This document shows, piece after piece, positions 22,934 to 33,802 of a stretch of DNA of 64,000 nt (position 1 is its first letter; every line of letters starts with the position of its first letter). A program made the position numbers and the translations under genes. Under the pieces are notes generated by a model that did not search any database, was not told the DNA's origin, and saw nothing but the letters and a program-made list of their open reading frames with translations. Source of the stretch: Theobroma cacao (lineage: Eukaryota > Streptophyta > Magnoliopsida > Malvales > Malvaceae); contig NC_030851.1 of the NCBI RefSeq assembly GCF_000208745.1, positions 1,698,666-1,762,665 of the forward strand, read 5' to 3'.

Positions 22934-22936
<3 letters not shown>
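21954..22936. other. Spacer between PR-1 members 5 and 6
   Basis: AT-rich, without supported genes; ends in the TA microsatellite next to member 6. Confidence 0.4.
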
Positions 22937-22984
<48 letters not shown>

Positions 22985-23007
22985 NTATATATATATATAT
23001 ATATATT
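22937..23007. repeat. (TA)n microsatellite with one undetermined base
   Basis: About 35 TA units just downstream (3') of PR-1 member 6. Base 22985 is N, so the true length is probably unresolved in the assembly. Confidence 0.95.
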
Positions 23008-23096
23008 AATTTATGCTTCTCTGTAACATACAGAGAAAGATAATTAAACACAGCAGAGATCGTTTCGAGGGCGAGAAAAGCAGAGCAATGGTGTGG

Positions 23097-23591
23097 TTAA
23101 TAAGGGCGTTGGCCCTCGATGTTTCCAACAGGATCATAGCTGCAAATAACAAAAACCCAACCATTCTCACACTTAGCTCTGCCGCACCCAAGGTGAACCG
23201 ATTTGCGCCAGACAACCTGAGTGTAGTGCAGGCAGTCATCACCACCGCTATTGCACGAGTTGGAGGCGTAGTTATAGTCAGGCTTCTCGCTAGCCCACAT
23301 TTTCAAGGCGTCGACGCCGTTGAGGTTGCCATAGCCTTCAGCGAGGTTCTCACCGTAGGGTCCATATGAATGCTCCAGGTTGCAGTCCCCAACCCTTTTG
23401 TTGGCGTAATTTTGGGCGTAAGCCGCCACGGTGTGGTTCCAGACGAGCGGACCGACCCCGACTTTGGCACGAATCGCATTGTGTGCGTTCACCAAGTCTT
23501 GGGGGGAATTTTGGGCTAGGGAGAAGGGAACTAGCGTCAGGGTCATGAAGCATGTGGCTAAGAAAAGCTTGGTGACCCACATTTTCACCAT
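23097..23591 (-). CDS. PR1: PR-1-like protein, array member 6 (divergent C-terminus)
   Basis: Intronless, 164 residues. The start is Met at 23591; Met at 23582 is also possible. Signal peptide ~1-26, mature QNSPQDLVNAHNAIR. CAP set [30 protein letters not shown]; six cysteines, with a longer Cys loop (CNSGGDDC) than the other members. The usual CNYD before the CAPE segment is CSYD, and the final segment is PVGNIEGQRPY, so the CNYx processing consensus is altered. Most divergent member of the array along with member 1. Confidence 0.93.
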   Translation of the reverse strand: MVKMWVTKLFLATCFMTLTLVPFSLAQNSPQDLVNAHNAIRAKVGVGPLVWNHTVAAYAQNYANKRVGDCNLEHSYGPYGENLAEGYGNLNGVDALKMWASEKPDYNYASNSCNSGGDDCLHYTQVVWRKSVHLGCGRAKCENGWVFVICSYDPVGNIEGQRPY

Positions 23592-23674
23592 GTATGCAAG
23601 GCAAAGAAACAGATCAAATTAAGTTTTTTTTTTTTTTATGTTTTTTGATGTAATGAACTGGTGGCTTAGGGGGG

Positions 23675-23682
23675 TATTTATA
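23675..23682 (-). promoter_or_regulatory. TATA box, PR-1 member 6
   Basis: TATAAATA on the minus strand, about 85 bases upstream of the start codon. Confidence 0.6.
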
Positions 23683-25327
23683 GGCAATTCCATGGAAGGT
23701 ATAGCTTAAAAGGAAGCTAAGAAAACATGGATGTGCCCCAGCAAATCTCGCCGAAATCAGGTCATAAAAGAATAATTAAGAGGAGAGAAGAAGAAGCAAA
23801 CTGAGTTTTCCAAAAAATTAAAATATAAATCAGAATTCACATGCATTCCATAGGAACAGTTAGCATTTTGTCCACTTTAGGACGAATTGCTTTACTAGAG
23901 CAAATTAACTGAAAAATCTCTTGCATATGTTTAAACCTATTATTTGGCTAATTGCTGCTTTTCAATCCAAAATCTTTTAGCTAGGATTCGAATTTTATTT
24001 ATGATCAAAATTGTACTAATCTAACTAATCATCAATAACAATTCCTGTCGACAAAAAACATCATTTTAGACAAATTCATTAATTAATTCATCTGCAGTTC
24101 AAGAATAGTTAAGATTCGGATAAAGTAACTTCCATATCAATGTCGTTAGAATGCATGTGATTTAGTTCAGTATTGTTCCTTACCTAGAACTAGGCCTTCA
24201 AATTTCCTTTATCTAAATCTTCAAGTGACCATGACATTTTAAAGGGAAAGCTCAAGAAAAATAAATAATAAATAAATAAATAAATAAAACAGGTCAAAAA
24301 TCTCAGGCTTCTCTCGGCCTCTTTTGTCACCCTCTCTTATTGTGTAATCACGTGAACACATTTCATTATCTTACTGTACAAAGTTATAGAAATCGAAGGA
24401 AAACGATCCAATTATTAAATAAAGTTCTATGCTGGTACAAAACAAAAGCAGAGATAAAGATTCAAGAACTCTAATGTTTGGTCGCATATTGAACAAGCAA
24501 GTGATGACAGACACACTCATGTGATGATTTAGACCCTACATTTCACGGATGAACATAAGAGATTTCTTTGTTAGATGATGACTTTCTTTACACATGCATA
24601 TACATGAACATGGTTTTTCAATTGGAAAAGATTCATGCAAAATGAGATGCTAATTATGAGCATATGTAATTATATATGTTGAGCTGCACAAACAAAACTA
24701 ATATTTTCTTTTGAAAAGCATAGATCAATTGATTAATAATCGATGGTAAAATGAGTGTTGATTTGAATCTGCTGTCATTGTACTCGTTCATCTTCTAGCT
24801 AATGAATGTAACTTTATTTCGTTAAAAGCGATTACTCACCTTATCAGCAATGGATATATAGAATATAAATATATGCAATTAGCATTTAGCAGCATGTGAT
24901 GAAGTGAGAGGTACGAACACGAAGATAAAGCAAAGACTAGAAGCATGCATTAAGTAGTTTTAATCCATAAATTAAGCAAGTATTGACATGTCATTACGGA
25001 ATTAACGCCTATAAGATGGAGATGCCCGGTTTTCTGATTTCTCCATTTCAACGACAGAAAGCTAAGGTTGATTCAGTAAAGTTTACCTTTTGACTTGATG
25101 GTAAATCGAGAAGTTCTCATTTGACGCCGCAGTTTGATGCATGAAACCCGGGATACATCCTTTTACAAGCAATTGCCACAGCATGTGTACAGGTACTATG
25201 CATTTTCTAATCTGAAAAATTGGGCCTCTAAAAGGTTAACAGGCTCTCACGTTTTGGACGTTGCCTGGAGTGGTCGTTCCAGATTGGCTCATTAAGTTCT
25301 CGTAAAGCCCAATTCATCCACTGATTT
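23683..25327. other. Intergenic right of the PR-1 array
   Basis: AT-rich, with a short AAAT/AAATA repeat near 24262-24290. No gene seen. Confidence 0.4.
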
Positions 25328-25481
25328 TCATTTGTGGACCTTGTTTTTGGTTGATAAGTCATTCATTTTATTCATTATCAAAGCATTACAGCCGAGGACA
25401 TGACTTTCCTCTGCTGCATTGACAGCAGCGAAACTCCTTGCAGCACCCAAGTTCAATCTACCGGGCTCTCCCATGTCAAAC
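25328..25481 (-). pseudogene. Possible isolated terminal exon (unrecognised)
   Basis: On the minus strand an acceptor-like ATCAG at 25482 is followed by about 50 sense codons to a stop at 25328, beginning FDMGEPGRLNLGAARSFAAV. Base composition is less AT-rich than the surroundings and codon usage looks coding. No partner exon was found upstream (to the right), so it is probably a gene relic. Confidence 0.3.
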
Positions 25482-27267
25482 CTGATACAGATAACAGTGT
25501 ATGCTTCACGTTCCTCCTGACAATTTGATTATCCATTTACAACCTCATTCCAGGCTCCTATAACTACATACATCATAATAGTTAAAAAAACATCTATTGG
25601 AAAAATATCAGCATAGCATTACAATAGTTGCATTTCACTGCCTAAAAGCCTTCCTTTCATTTGTTTACTAGTAATAAGAAATGGGTTAGTAATAAGTATT
25701 GTTCTTTGTTTGGAGAAAGTGTTTTATAATCAGTTCCTTGTTTCCAAGTCTTCCACTCTTGTTTTTTTTTTTTTTATCTTATAATGATTTCCTTTCTTCT
25801 TTTTATTTCAATAAGTACTCGATAAATAATATTTGATTGATCTCTATTCTCAGTTGAAATTCAAGGAAAAAAGAATTCATAAGCAATCAAGCTAGTAATC
25901 ATGTATATAATCCTATAAAATTTTCTCATTTCATAATTAAAATTTATAAAAGATCAACGAATGGTCAATATCGGATCAAATGATTACTTGTTCTGTTAAG
26001 AATAATTTAAATGTCTTGAAATTTTAAAAATTAAAAAATAGTATGATAGAAAAAATCATGAAATTTCAAAAGCAAAAGGAGAAAAAATCTGTGGATAATT
26101 AATTTCAAGAATTGAAGTTAGAAATCTTGCAGAATCAGCTGCAAATCATCTACTTTTGTCTCCTTTTTCTGGGCCTGCTGACTCTCTTTCTTCAGTTTCA
26201 TGTTCTCTCTTAATTCTGTATCCAAAGAAATGGTCTAATTACTTATCATTAAGGGTTTTCCTTCTTATAGAAATTAGGGGATTCTTCACTACAATCAAGG
26301 TAACTTATCAAACATCCAGTAATTAACCAGTCAAGATAATGAACAATATTTTAAAAATACTAACAATGAGAGGAATAAATGACGTTATGATGAAAATTTA
26401 CTGATATGAATACCGTAAAACAATTGAATAATTCATAATAATAACTCAGAAATGTTAACATACAGTAAAAGATCAAATTGAATAAAAGAAATCAAACTTT
26501 TAATGATAAAAATCGGATTGGGACCAATATAGCAACCCAGAAGGCAAAATATAGCAGCAATGAAGACAGTAATGCACTCTTTTAGTAGCATGAATTTCGA
26601 CTGCAGAATGTCCAAATTTCCTGATTTTAAGTGATTTTTTCTTTTATTTTTCAGATTCTCTGCTTGAATTGGAACATAAACTACTTTGATGCTCTTACAA
26701 TTAATGTACTCATTCAGTGTCCTAAAAGTTAAACATGATGATGGCTTGTCTTACTAAGTTTCTGCAATTTTAGCCACAGTTTGAGACACCCTTCAAGGCT
26801 TCAGTCTTCTTTCTCTCCAAGGTGTTGTCATTCTTCTCAATCTATTTTTTAGTTTATTGCCGCAAATTTTCCTTGTTTCATGATCAATTTCCAGGGTTTT
26901 TAGTCTTGGAAGAGACAATGACATTGTGAGTACATAGTCTGATGAAATACTATTGATGAAAATTTATCTATTTAGGCCACTTCTTTGGACCAGAAATTGA
27001 GTTTGATTTGGTAGTAGCGTCTTTGAATAAGTAACCATGAATATCAACTTAGAAATTTTTTTTTTTTTAAGAAAAATGCTACTTTCAAACGATTAGACTT
27101 TTCTTTTTCAAATTTGAATCAAGCCATGCGTTAGAATCCGTCAAACTTTGAGTTAAAACTTAAAACTACTCAAACCCAAAATGCTACTTCTGATTTCGTA
27201 CACTGCATCAGAGCAACCTGTTGGCTTCCTAACGTACTTATCCTTTCTCTTGATTGCAGCTAAGATT
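25482..27267. other. Intergenic and probable leader of the first BCAT gene
   Basis: AT-rich. Near 26718-26820 a frame starting ATGATGGCTTGT is stopped after 11 codons and continues to a donor-like CCAAG|GTGTT; it could be a degraded first exon or untranslated leader of BCAT copy 1. An acceptor TTGATTGCAG ends at 27259. Confidence 0.35.
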
Positions 27268-29189
27268 ATGGCTCCAGCACCAGTCTCATTCACATCTGTT
27301 ACCAGGTATTTTCCATTGTTTGCAGCCTCAGTGTACACAAATTAGAATGCTGTCAGCAATTCTTTAATCTAAGTTTTTGGCCCTTTGGAAGCAGAGATGG
27401 TGAAGAAACATACGCTGACATCGATTGGGACCAACTTGGTTTTGCTCTAACTCCGGCAGATTACATGTATGTAATGAAATGCTCTAACAAAGAGAACTTT
27501 CCACAAGGACAGCTTGTTTGCTATGGTAATATTGAGATAAGCCCATTCTCTGCAGTTCTGAATTATGGACAGGTGAGCACGGTCAAATTAACTTGTAATG
27601 AAAGTCTTATCTCAAACTATTAATCCTGACAAAACCCAAATCCCGGGTTGTGGCATCAGGGATTGATTGAAGGTCTAAAGGCATACAGGACAGAAAATGG
27701 TGGAGTTTTGCTCTTTCGGCCAGATGAGAACGCTAAGCGCATGCAAATGGGTGCACAAAGAGTGTGCTTGCCATCCCCATCTGTTGAGCAATTTGTTGAA
27801 GCCATAAAGCAAACTGTCCTTGCCAATAAGCGTTGGATAATAGAAAGAGCCTCCCCTCCTTAAGTTAGCTATCACTTCTATTGTAGCTAGTCCTTTGTTT
27901 TTTCATTCACAGTATGTGCTTTGATTGGAACTAGGTGCCTCCGCATGGAAAAGGGTCATTGTATCTTAGGCCTCTGCTGATGGGAAGTGGACCTGTTTTG
28001 GGACTTGTTCCTGCTCCTGAATGCACTTTTATGATATCTGGCACTCCCATTGGGAACCACTTCTTGGTAGGTTCTATATTGGGAATTCATATCTGGACCT
28101 AAGAAACAATCAATCCTCACTCAAAATTGCCTAATTAGTTCTGGATTTTGGTATAACGTGCATTTCAGACCAATCACGGCGCTGCAAACTTGTATATTGA
28201 GGATAAGCTTCCCCGTGCTTCTCCTGGTGGAACTGGAAGCATCAAAAGTATCACCAATTACTCACCTGTAAGTTTGAATTCCACAAAGAAACTAAAAAAC
28301 CATGGTAGATTTGTCCGTTGACTGCGATCAGTCAGTTCTAATTTGACTAAGCTAATTGCTATAGGTTTTCGAAGCAGTATCTCAAGCCAAAGCCAAAGGA
28401 TTCTCTGATGTCCTGTTTTTGGATGCAGCAACTGGAAAATGCATTGAGGAAGTTTCTTCATCTAACGTCTTTATTGTCAAGGTATAACATAGCCTACTTG
28501 TCAAGACTCTTATTGCAAAGACTTTTCCATCCCCGAAGTAAATTGCTCTATGTTCCCATGATTGTCCTCCATGTTATATAGGGCAATGTTATTTCAACTC
28601 CTCCAATAAATGGAACTGTTCTGCCTGGAATAACACGAAAGAGCATCATGGAACTGGCTCTTGATATGGGATATCAGGTGATCATCCTTACTCTCATCAA
28701 CCAGCAAATTCTCAGCTAACCAAAGACGAAATCCCTCAACTTCAGCATATTGATCTTGTTTTTGATTTATAGCTTCTTAGTCAAGCAAGAAATCTCTAGA
28801 ACAATATTTTCAGAATCTTTTTTTTCCTGATTTTTGCACCAGGTTGAGGAGGGCAATATCCCAGTGGAGGATCTGATGAGTGCTGATGAAGTGTTCTGCA
28901 CAGGAACGGTTGTGATTGTTACTCCTGTTGGTAGCATAACCTACCAAGATACAAGGTATAGATGTCATGTAATTCTAGAGAAACAATGTTTTTTCTTCCT
29001 CTTCCCATGCCCCAAATTTTTTTTAATCTCGATAATTTGGCTAAATTTTTGTATATGTGATTGTGCGATTGCAGGGCTGAATACAAGACAGGAGAAGGAA
29101 CAGTATGTAATAAACTGCGGGCAACGCTTAGCGGGATTCAAATGGGTCTTATCCAAGACAAGAAGGGATGGACCGTTGCACTTGATTGA
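27268..29189 (+). CDS. BCAT: Branched-chain aminotransferase, copy 1; exon 3 splice donor lost
   Basis: Nine exons: 27268-27305, 27395-27572, 27660-27836, 27935-28066, 28169-28267, 28365-28481, 28582-28677, 28843-28955 and 29075-29189. Read through, they give 354 residues of a fold-type IV PLP enzyme that transaminates Leu, Ile and Val. Motifs include [20 protein letters not shown], the PLP lysine at ~201 in PGGTGSIKS, and [16 protein letters not shown]. There is no targeting peptide, which suggests the cytosol. All introns are GT-AG except intron 3: exon 3 ends AAGCGTTGG and the next bases are ATAATAG instead of GT. In the sister gene this border is TGG|GTGTGT. Without splicing, the frame stops at 27861, truncating the enzyme before the PLP lysine. 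An in-frame cryptic donor (ACT|GTCCTT, seven codons earlier) is conceivable but weak. Either a recent pseudogene or a gene with altered splicing. Confidence 0.75.
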
Positions 29190-30199
29190 GCTTCTCCTTT
29201 CTCCCTTCGCAATGCAGTGTTGAAAAGTGCACTCTCTCTCTCTCTCTTTATATGATTAACTTTGAGGCTGTCTGTCATGTTGACAGCTTCACTTAATAAA
29301 TCTATCAGATTGAAACGATACATTATTTCTTATTTACGTATTCTTAGTTGTGTTCAATCTTACTAATTTTTTATGTTAAGTGAAATTGGCTTGTTAATTA
29401 TCATAAATCAATACAAAATTTGATCATAAATCAGTTTTAGATATCTAATAATCAAACTAATCGAACTCATATTTAAAAATAACCAATATCAAATCAAATT
29501 TCACAAATAACAAAATTAACTGAAACTGAATTATAATATGGTTAGTTCGGATCGGTTTAAGAAAATCAAATTTGAGAAATTTTTTTTTTGTTTGTATATA
29601 TTTATTTATGTTGTATTTTTTTATAGATTAATACTACAAAAATGTTAAAAATGATGATAAATAATTAAAATAAATAAGATTGATACTGATACAAACAATA
29701 AATAATAAAAAATATGGATAAAAACAACAACAAATACTTTATGATTTATTTCTCATGAGAAAACCCCATTATATCTTTATTCAAGTTCGATTAGTTTGGT
29801 TAGAAAAATTTTTAACTGAAATCGAACCGAATTAACTCTAACAATCAAACTACCTTAACCGAATTATTCGTAGAATAGAACTAACTGAACTTACTTCGAT
29901 TCGATTTGCATTTGCACACCTCTAAACCTATCATCATAGTAATTTCAAAAGCCAAACACCCAACAAGCATCAAGCCACAAACATATCACTTCTATTCAGC
30001 TTCATTTTTATCAAAGTATCAGCATGATAATTCCATTTCTCTGAACACATTTTTAAAAAGAACACCTCCAATAACATCTCATGAAATATCAATTCGTTGA
30101 AACAATCTCCATAACATCTGAGATCTTTTACATTTATTCAAAACTCATAGCACCGTAACTGCTGAATCTGATTCAATAATTAACAATTTCTTTCCAAAG
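29190..30199. other. Intergenic with degenerate repeat
   Basis: 29230-29250 has a CT-dinucleotide run. 29380-29920 is AT-rich with repeated AACCGAAT/CGGTTT-type strings ending in GCACACCTCTAAA, the style of old plant repeats. No gene. Confidence 0.4.
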
Positions 30200-30398
30200 T
30201 CATTGGCGCATTAATTTCATGCATTGAATTGCATCCAACTTCTCCTGCTTCTTCACAAAGCTATCGGTCTTCTTAAATCTGATGCCATCAGCATTTAATG
30301 CCCACCAGGTCACCAACCCAATTAAGTTGGCTGCCAAGAAACGTGATGGATTTAATTGGCTTACCAGGTTTAGCCCAGACGGTAAGTGGAAGTAATAC
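30200..30398 (-). pseudogene. Coding-like frame, possible last exon (unrecognised)
   Basis: On the minus strand, after an acceptor-like TTAGTAG near 30399, about 65 sense codons run to a stop at 30200. They include LNLVSQLNPSRFLAANLIGL, then VTWWALNADG and a Lys-rich end. A hydrophobic stretch is followed by a charged tail, but I do not recognise the family and see no certain partner exon. The same region is open in other frames, so this may be chance. Confidence 0.25.
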
Positions 30399-31056
30399 TA
30401 CTAACAACAAACCAAGGTCTTTATGGTTTGCAGGAAGGGCAAAGTCCATAAATTGGTAGCACCATTCTCCCACCATATAAGAACATGACTTGTCATCCTT
30501 TTTCTGGGGAACTTTCAGAAATTTAATGATAAGAAAAGAAAATTGAAGAGTGGAATTCATATGTTCCGCGAATAGATTTTGATGAATTTGCAGGTGATCT
30601 TGCAGAAGATTCATATCATAGATTTCCAGGTGTTTCTTATTGCCAGGTAAGTAATTTAAAACAAAATCCGATCTCTTTGACAAGAAAAGTAAGCAATTCG
30701 TACTAGAAACAGGTTGGATCCTTAGTCATAAGCATGTTTAAATCAAATACAAATCACAGAAAATAAAAAAAAAAATGCACATGTAAGTATAATATGAATA
30801 GAAGTCATTGGTCGGTTATAACGATGCAGCCATGTGCCCAGTAAGATAAGAAAGCAATCAGAAACGTTGTAGACAAGAAAGATACCAAGGGTTCTAAAAA
30901 ATTATGCACGTGGTTATGCTGATTGACAGAATCCTAAAGCTTTGTGAACTCTTCAAATGTATAAAAACCAGAAGCTTGCATGCATGATATATATATGTCA
31001 CTTGCTTTGCTCATTTGTTGTGCAGAAGAGTTTCTAGGTCATTTCTAAAGCTCAAT

Positions 31057-31945
31057 ATGTTTTTGAGTAGGCAAGCCATGTTTGGTCTAAGCATTTGCGC
31101 TAGAAATGTGAATCAACTTTCAAGAATTGAAAGCCTCCTGTCAAAGCCAAAGGTATGTTAATGTCTTCTTCAGCCTGAGTTTTGATTTCATAACCTAATT
31201 AAGACTTCTCTGTCACTTTCTTTCTTTTTGGAAAAGCAAAGAGGATATTATTAGTAGGAATAAAAGGAGCAAGAATCATCCAAATGGCCTGATATGGGTC
31301 AATTTTCCTAGTTGGTGACTTCTTTTGTCACTTATTTTGCTCTCATGTTGATGTCAAAACTAAACCTTCAAAAACAATTTTCTTTGAAAATTATTTTTTT
31401 TCTTTTTTTTGTAAAAAAATTATTTGGTAACCTTTTATTTCCCAAGGAGGTCAAGGGATAGGTCAGGGAGGGGAGGGTGAAACGTCTGTTTTTGAAAAAT
31501 TATCTTATGTTCTTAAAGGGTGTAAAATAATTTTCTTAGATCAATGGGTTTAATTTGTTTATTCGAAAAAAATTTTACATTCATTTTTGTATTTTTTTTC
31601 CTTTCAAATAAGGTCTCTAGAGTGGATCAATTTTCACACACTTTTCCGATGTGGTATTTTCGAGATCTTATTTGAAAGGAAAAAAATTGTAAAAATGAAT
31701 GTAAAAAATTCACATATTTTTATGAAGTATAAAGATTGATTGCATAATTTGATTTTTTTTTTCTTCATCGCAAATCAATCAGAAATCAAAATAAGCGCGG
31801 AAATGAATTCATTAAGATTTTTTATTTATGTTCCTAATTACTTATTAAAATCTTAATTTTCTTTATATTCTCTTAATTTGCAGCTAAGATCTTACGCCAG
31901 GCCTGTCACGACTGCACTGGAAAATTATGAATCCAGCATTTACAG
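31057..31945 (+). pseudogene. Two exons encoding a BCAT-like mitochondrial targeting peptide (detached 5' end or alternative first exons)
   Basis: Exon 31057-31152 starts MFLSRQAMFGLSICARNVNQ and ends SLLSKPK at a GT donor in phase 0. Exon 31884-31945 reads LRSYARPVTTALENYESSIY and ends at a GT donor in phase 2, the same phase as the first intron of both BCAT genes. The Arg-rich, acid-poor start and RSYA look like a mitochondrial presequence and cleavage site. No aminotransferase exons follow before 33803. Joining to BCAT copy 2 exon 2 at 34003 would keep the frame, so this could be an alternative organellar first-exon set for copy 2, or the remnant of a third gene. Exon 2 starts CTAAGAT, as does the leader exon of copy 1 at 27260. 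Confidence 0.45.
31569..31710. repeat. Near-perfect inverted repeat, ~48-bp arms
   Basis: Left arm 31569-31617 and right arm 31662-31710 are reverse complements with only a few mismatches (TTTCCTTTCAAATAAGGTCT versus AGATCTTATTTGAAAGGAAA), separated by a ~44-base loop. It lies in the intron between the two targeting-peptide exons. RNA from either strand would fold into a long hairpin. Confidence 0.85.
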
Positions 31946-32160
31946 GTATGTGCCGTGAAGATATGCCAATTATTCTCCTAGTCAACGCGATGAGATGTTC
32001 CCATAAAGGGATTCTAATGAGTGAGATAATTGCTATAATTTTGATTAATACTTACAATTAATATAATAAAGTACAATTTGTATATTGATAGGACCAAACC
32101 AAATTTCCTTAATGTCGTGGGTTTAGGCCTTCAATTGGGAATGGAATCATGGCAGCCACT

Positions 32161-32420
32161 ACAGCTAAGCTTAAGCTACATTACTTTAATTGGATTAACA
32201 AGTGATGGTACAATTAGAGAATATCATTGCATATATTATCCTTTATAGCTAAGCTTAAGCTACATTAATTTAATTGGATCCCACTCCTTTATATATTAGA
32301 TTGATTAACTATTGATGGTACCACTTTGACAACATCATTGCACATAAATATGCTTTACAGCTAAACTTAATCTATCTATGATTAATGATCCCACTTTCTT
32401 ATTAGTTAGATTTATTCGTT
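32161..32420. repeat. Short tandem duplication, ~85-110 bp units
   Basis: AGCTAAGCTTAAGCTACATT at about 32163 recurs at 32248 and, more diverged, at 32359, each time followed by a TTAATTGGAT/GATCCCACT-type string. Confidence 0.65.
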
Positions 32421-33687
32421 AATTCTTAAAAATGATTTACGAGATGCTTTCTTTTTAATTTGTTACGTTACATATGAGATCGTAAAAATTATTAAAGAGA
32501 ACGGTTACTATATTAAGTGAACACTCCACGATTTACGCAATGATCTCTTATTTGAAAAAATAAAATTAGAATAATAATAAAAAAACAAATAACTTACAAA
32601 AACAATAAGTTTTTACAAGTGGTTTACGATGTTACCTTTTTATTTTAAAATGAAATTCTTTAATTATCAAGTTTGAATCTTTAAAGTTTTTATTAAAATT
32701 AATGTTCAAAATCAATTGATTACTAGAAGTTAATAAATAGATTAACCGAAAGTAATTAATATGTATAATTGTATACTCAATAACTAATTAATAGATAGAC
32801 CAAACTTCAATTAAAAAGTCTTCTTCCCGTTTTAAATATATTTGAACTATTCCAAAAAAAAGTTTTTGAAAGATAACTTTGATTTCATAGTAATTATAGA
32901 TACAAACATTACCAATTCCGGTAGTAGAGAACCTACAAGAGCCCCTATCTAAATGAAGACCGAACTCAGCAAAACAACGACCTGTTGGTCAAGATCAAGA
33001 AGCATCTCTATCCATATCTCAAAACAATCAAAACCCCAAACAACGGAACTCTACACAAATCATCCCACAAAAATCTATACATCAAAAACATGATAAGTCA
33101 TTATTTGTTTTATTACGGTCAATCAAGATTTTATATTTTTATTTTAAATTAAATAAATTGTTATAATTAACAATTTGTACATCAAGACATTTGAAGTGAA
33201 GGATGAAAAACATCATATAATCATGTCAACATATCATTTTAACATATCACGTTACTGTTTATTATGATATGTCAGCATATCACGTTAACATCATGTGATA
33301 TAAAATAATATATGATGTTTTGACTAATAATTATTTAATTCAAAATAAAAATATAAAAATTTAATTATTAGATTTTTTAAAATAATTTAAAATCTCTTTT
33401 TAGATATTATATTATAAAAAAATACTAACTTGCTTATGAGAATTTTTTTTTGTTTTCATATTAAGCATAATGAACCACGTGTAGTTAATTATTGGAAATA
33501 AAGGGGAAAAATGATTTATTAAAGATATTTTAGCTGTAAAAGAGTGAAAAGAATCTCCCTTAATTAGCCTGAAACCGTAACAGTCCCTTTTGTTTTCCTT
33601 TTTCCTTTGGCAATAAATTCAAACTTTTTTCTTTACACCTAAAGCTTATTCTCATCGACAAATTTTAATTTCTTCACGTTTCTTCAA
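32421..33687. other. AT-rich promoter-side region of BCAT copy 2
   Basis: Gene-free. 33200-33420 holds an AT-rich dispersed repeat (ATATGTCAGCATATCACGTT) that has relatives at 43640-43860, 44440-44700 and 61700-61790. Confidence 0.45.
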
Positions 33688-33694
33688 TATAAAA
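33688..33694 (+). promoter_or_regulatory. TATA box of BCAT copy 2
   Basis: TATAAAA about 110 bases upstream of the ATG at 33803, with a CT-rich leader between. It supports an independent promoter for this gene. Confidence 0.5.
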
Positions 33695-33802
33695 CCTTCG
33701 CAGTTCATACTCTCCTTCACATTAATCTCACAACCCCAATTTGATTTCTCCTTCCCTTTCTCTTAATTTTCTGTTCTTGAACAAAAATTTAAGATTTTCC
33801 CA

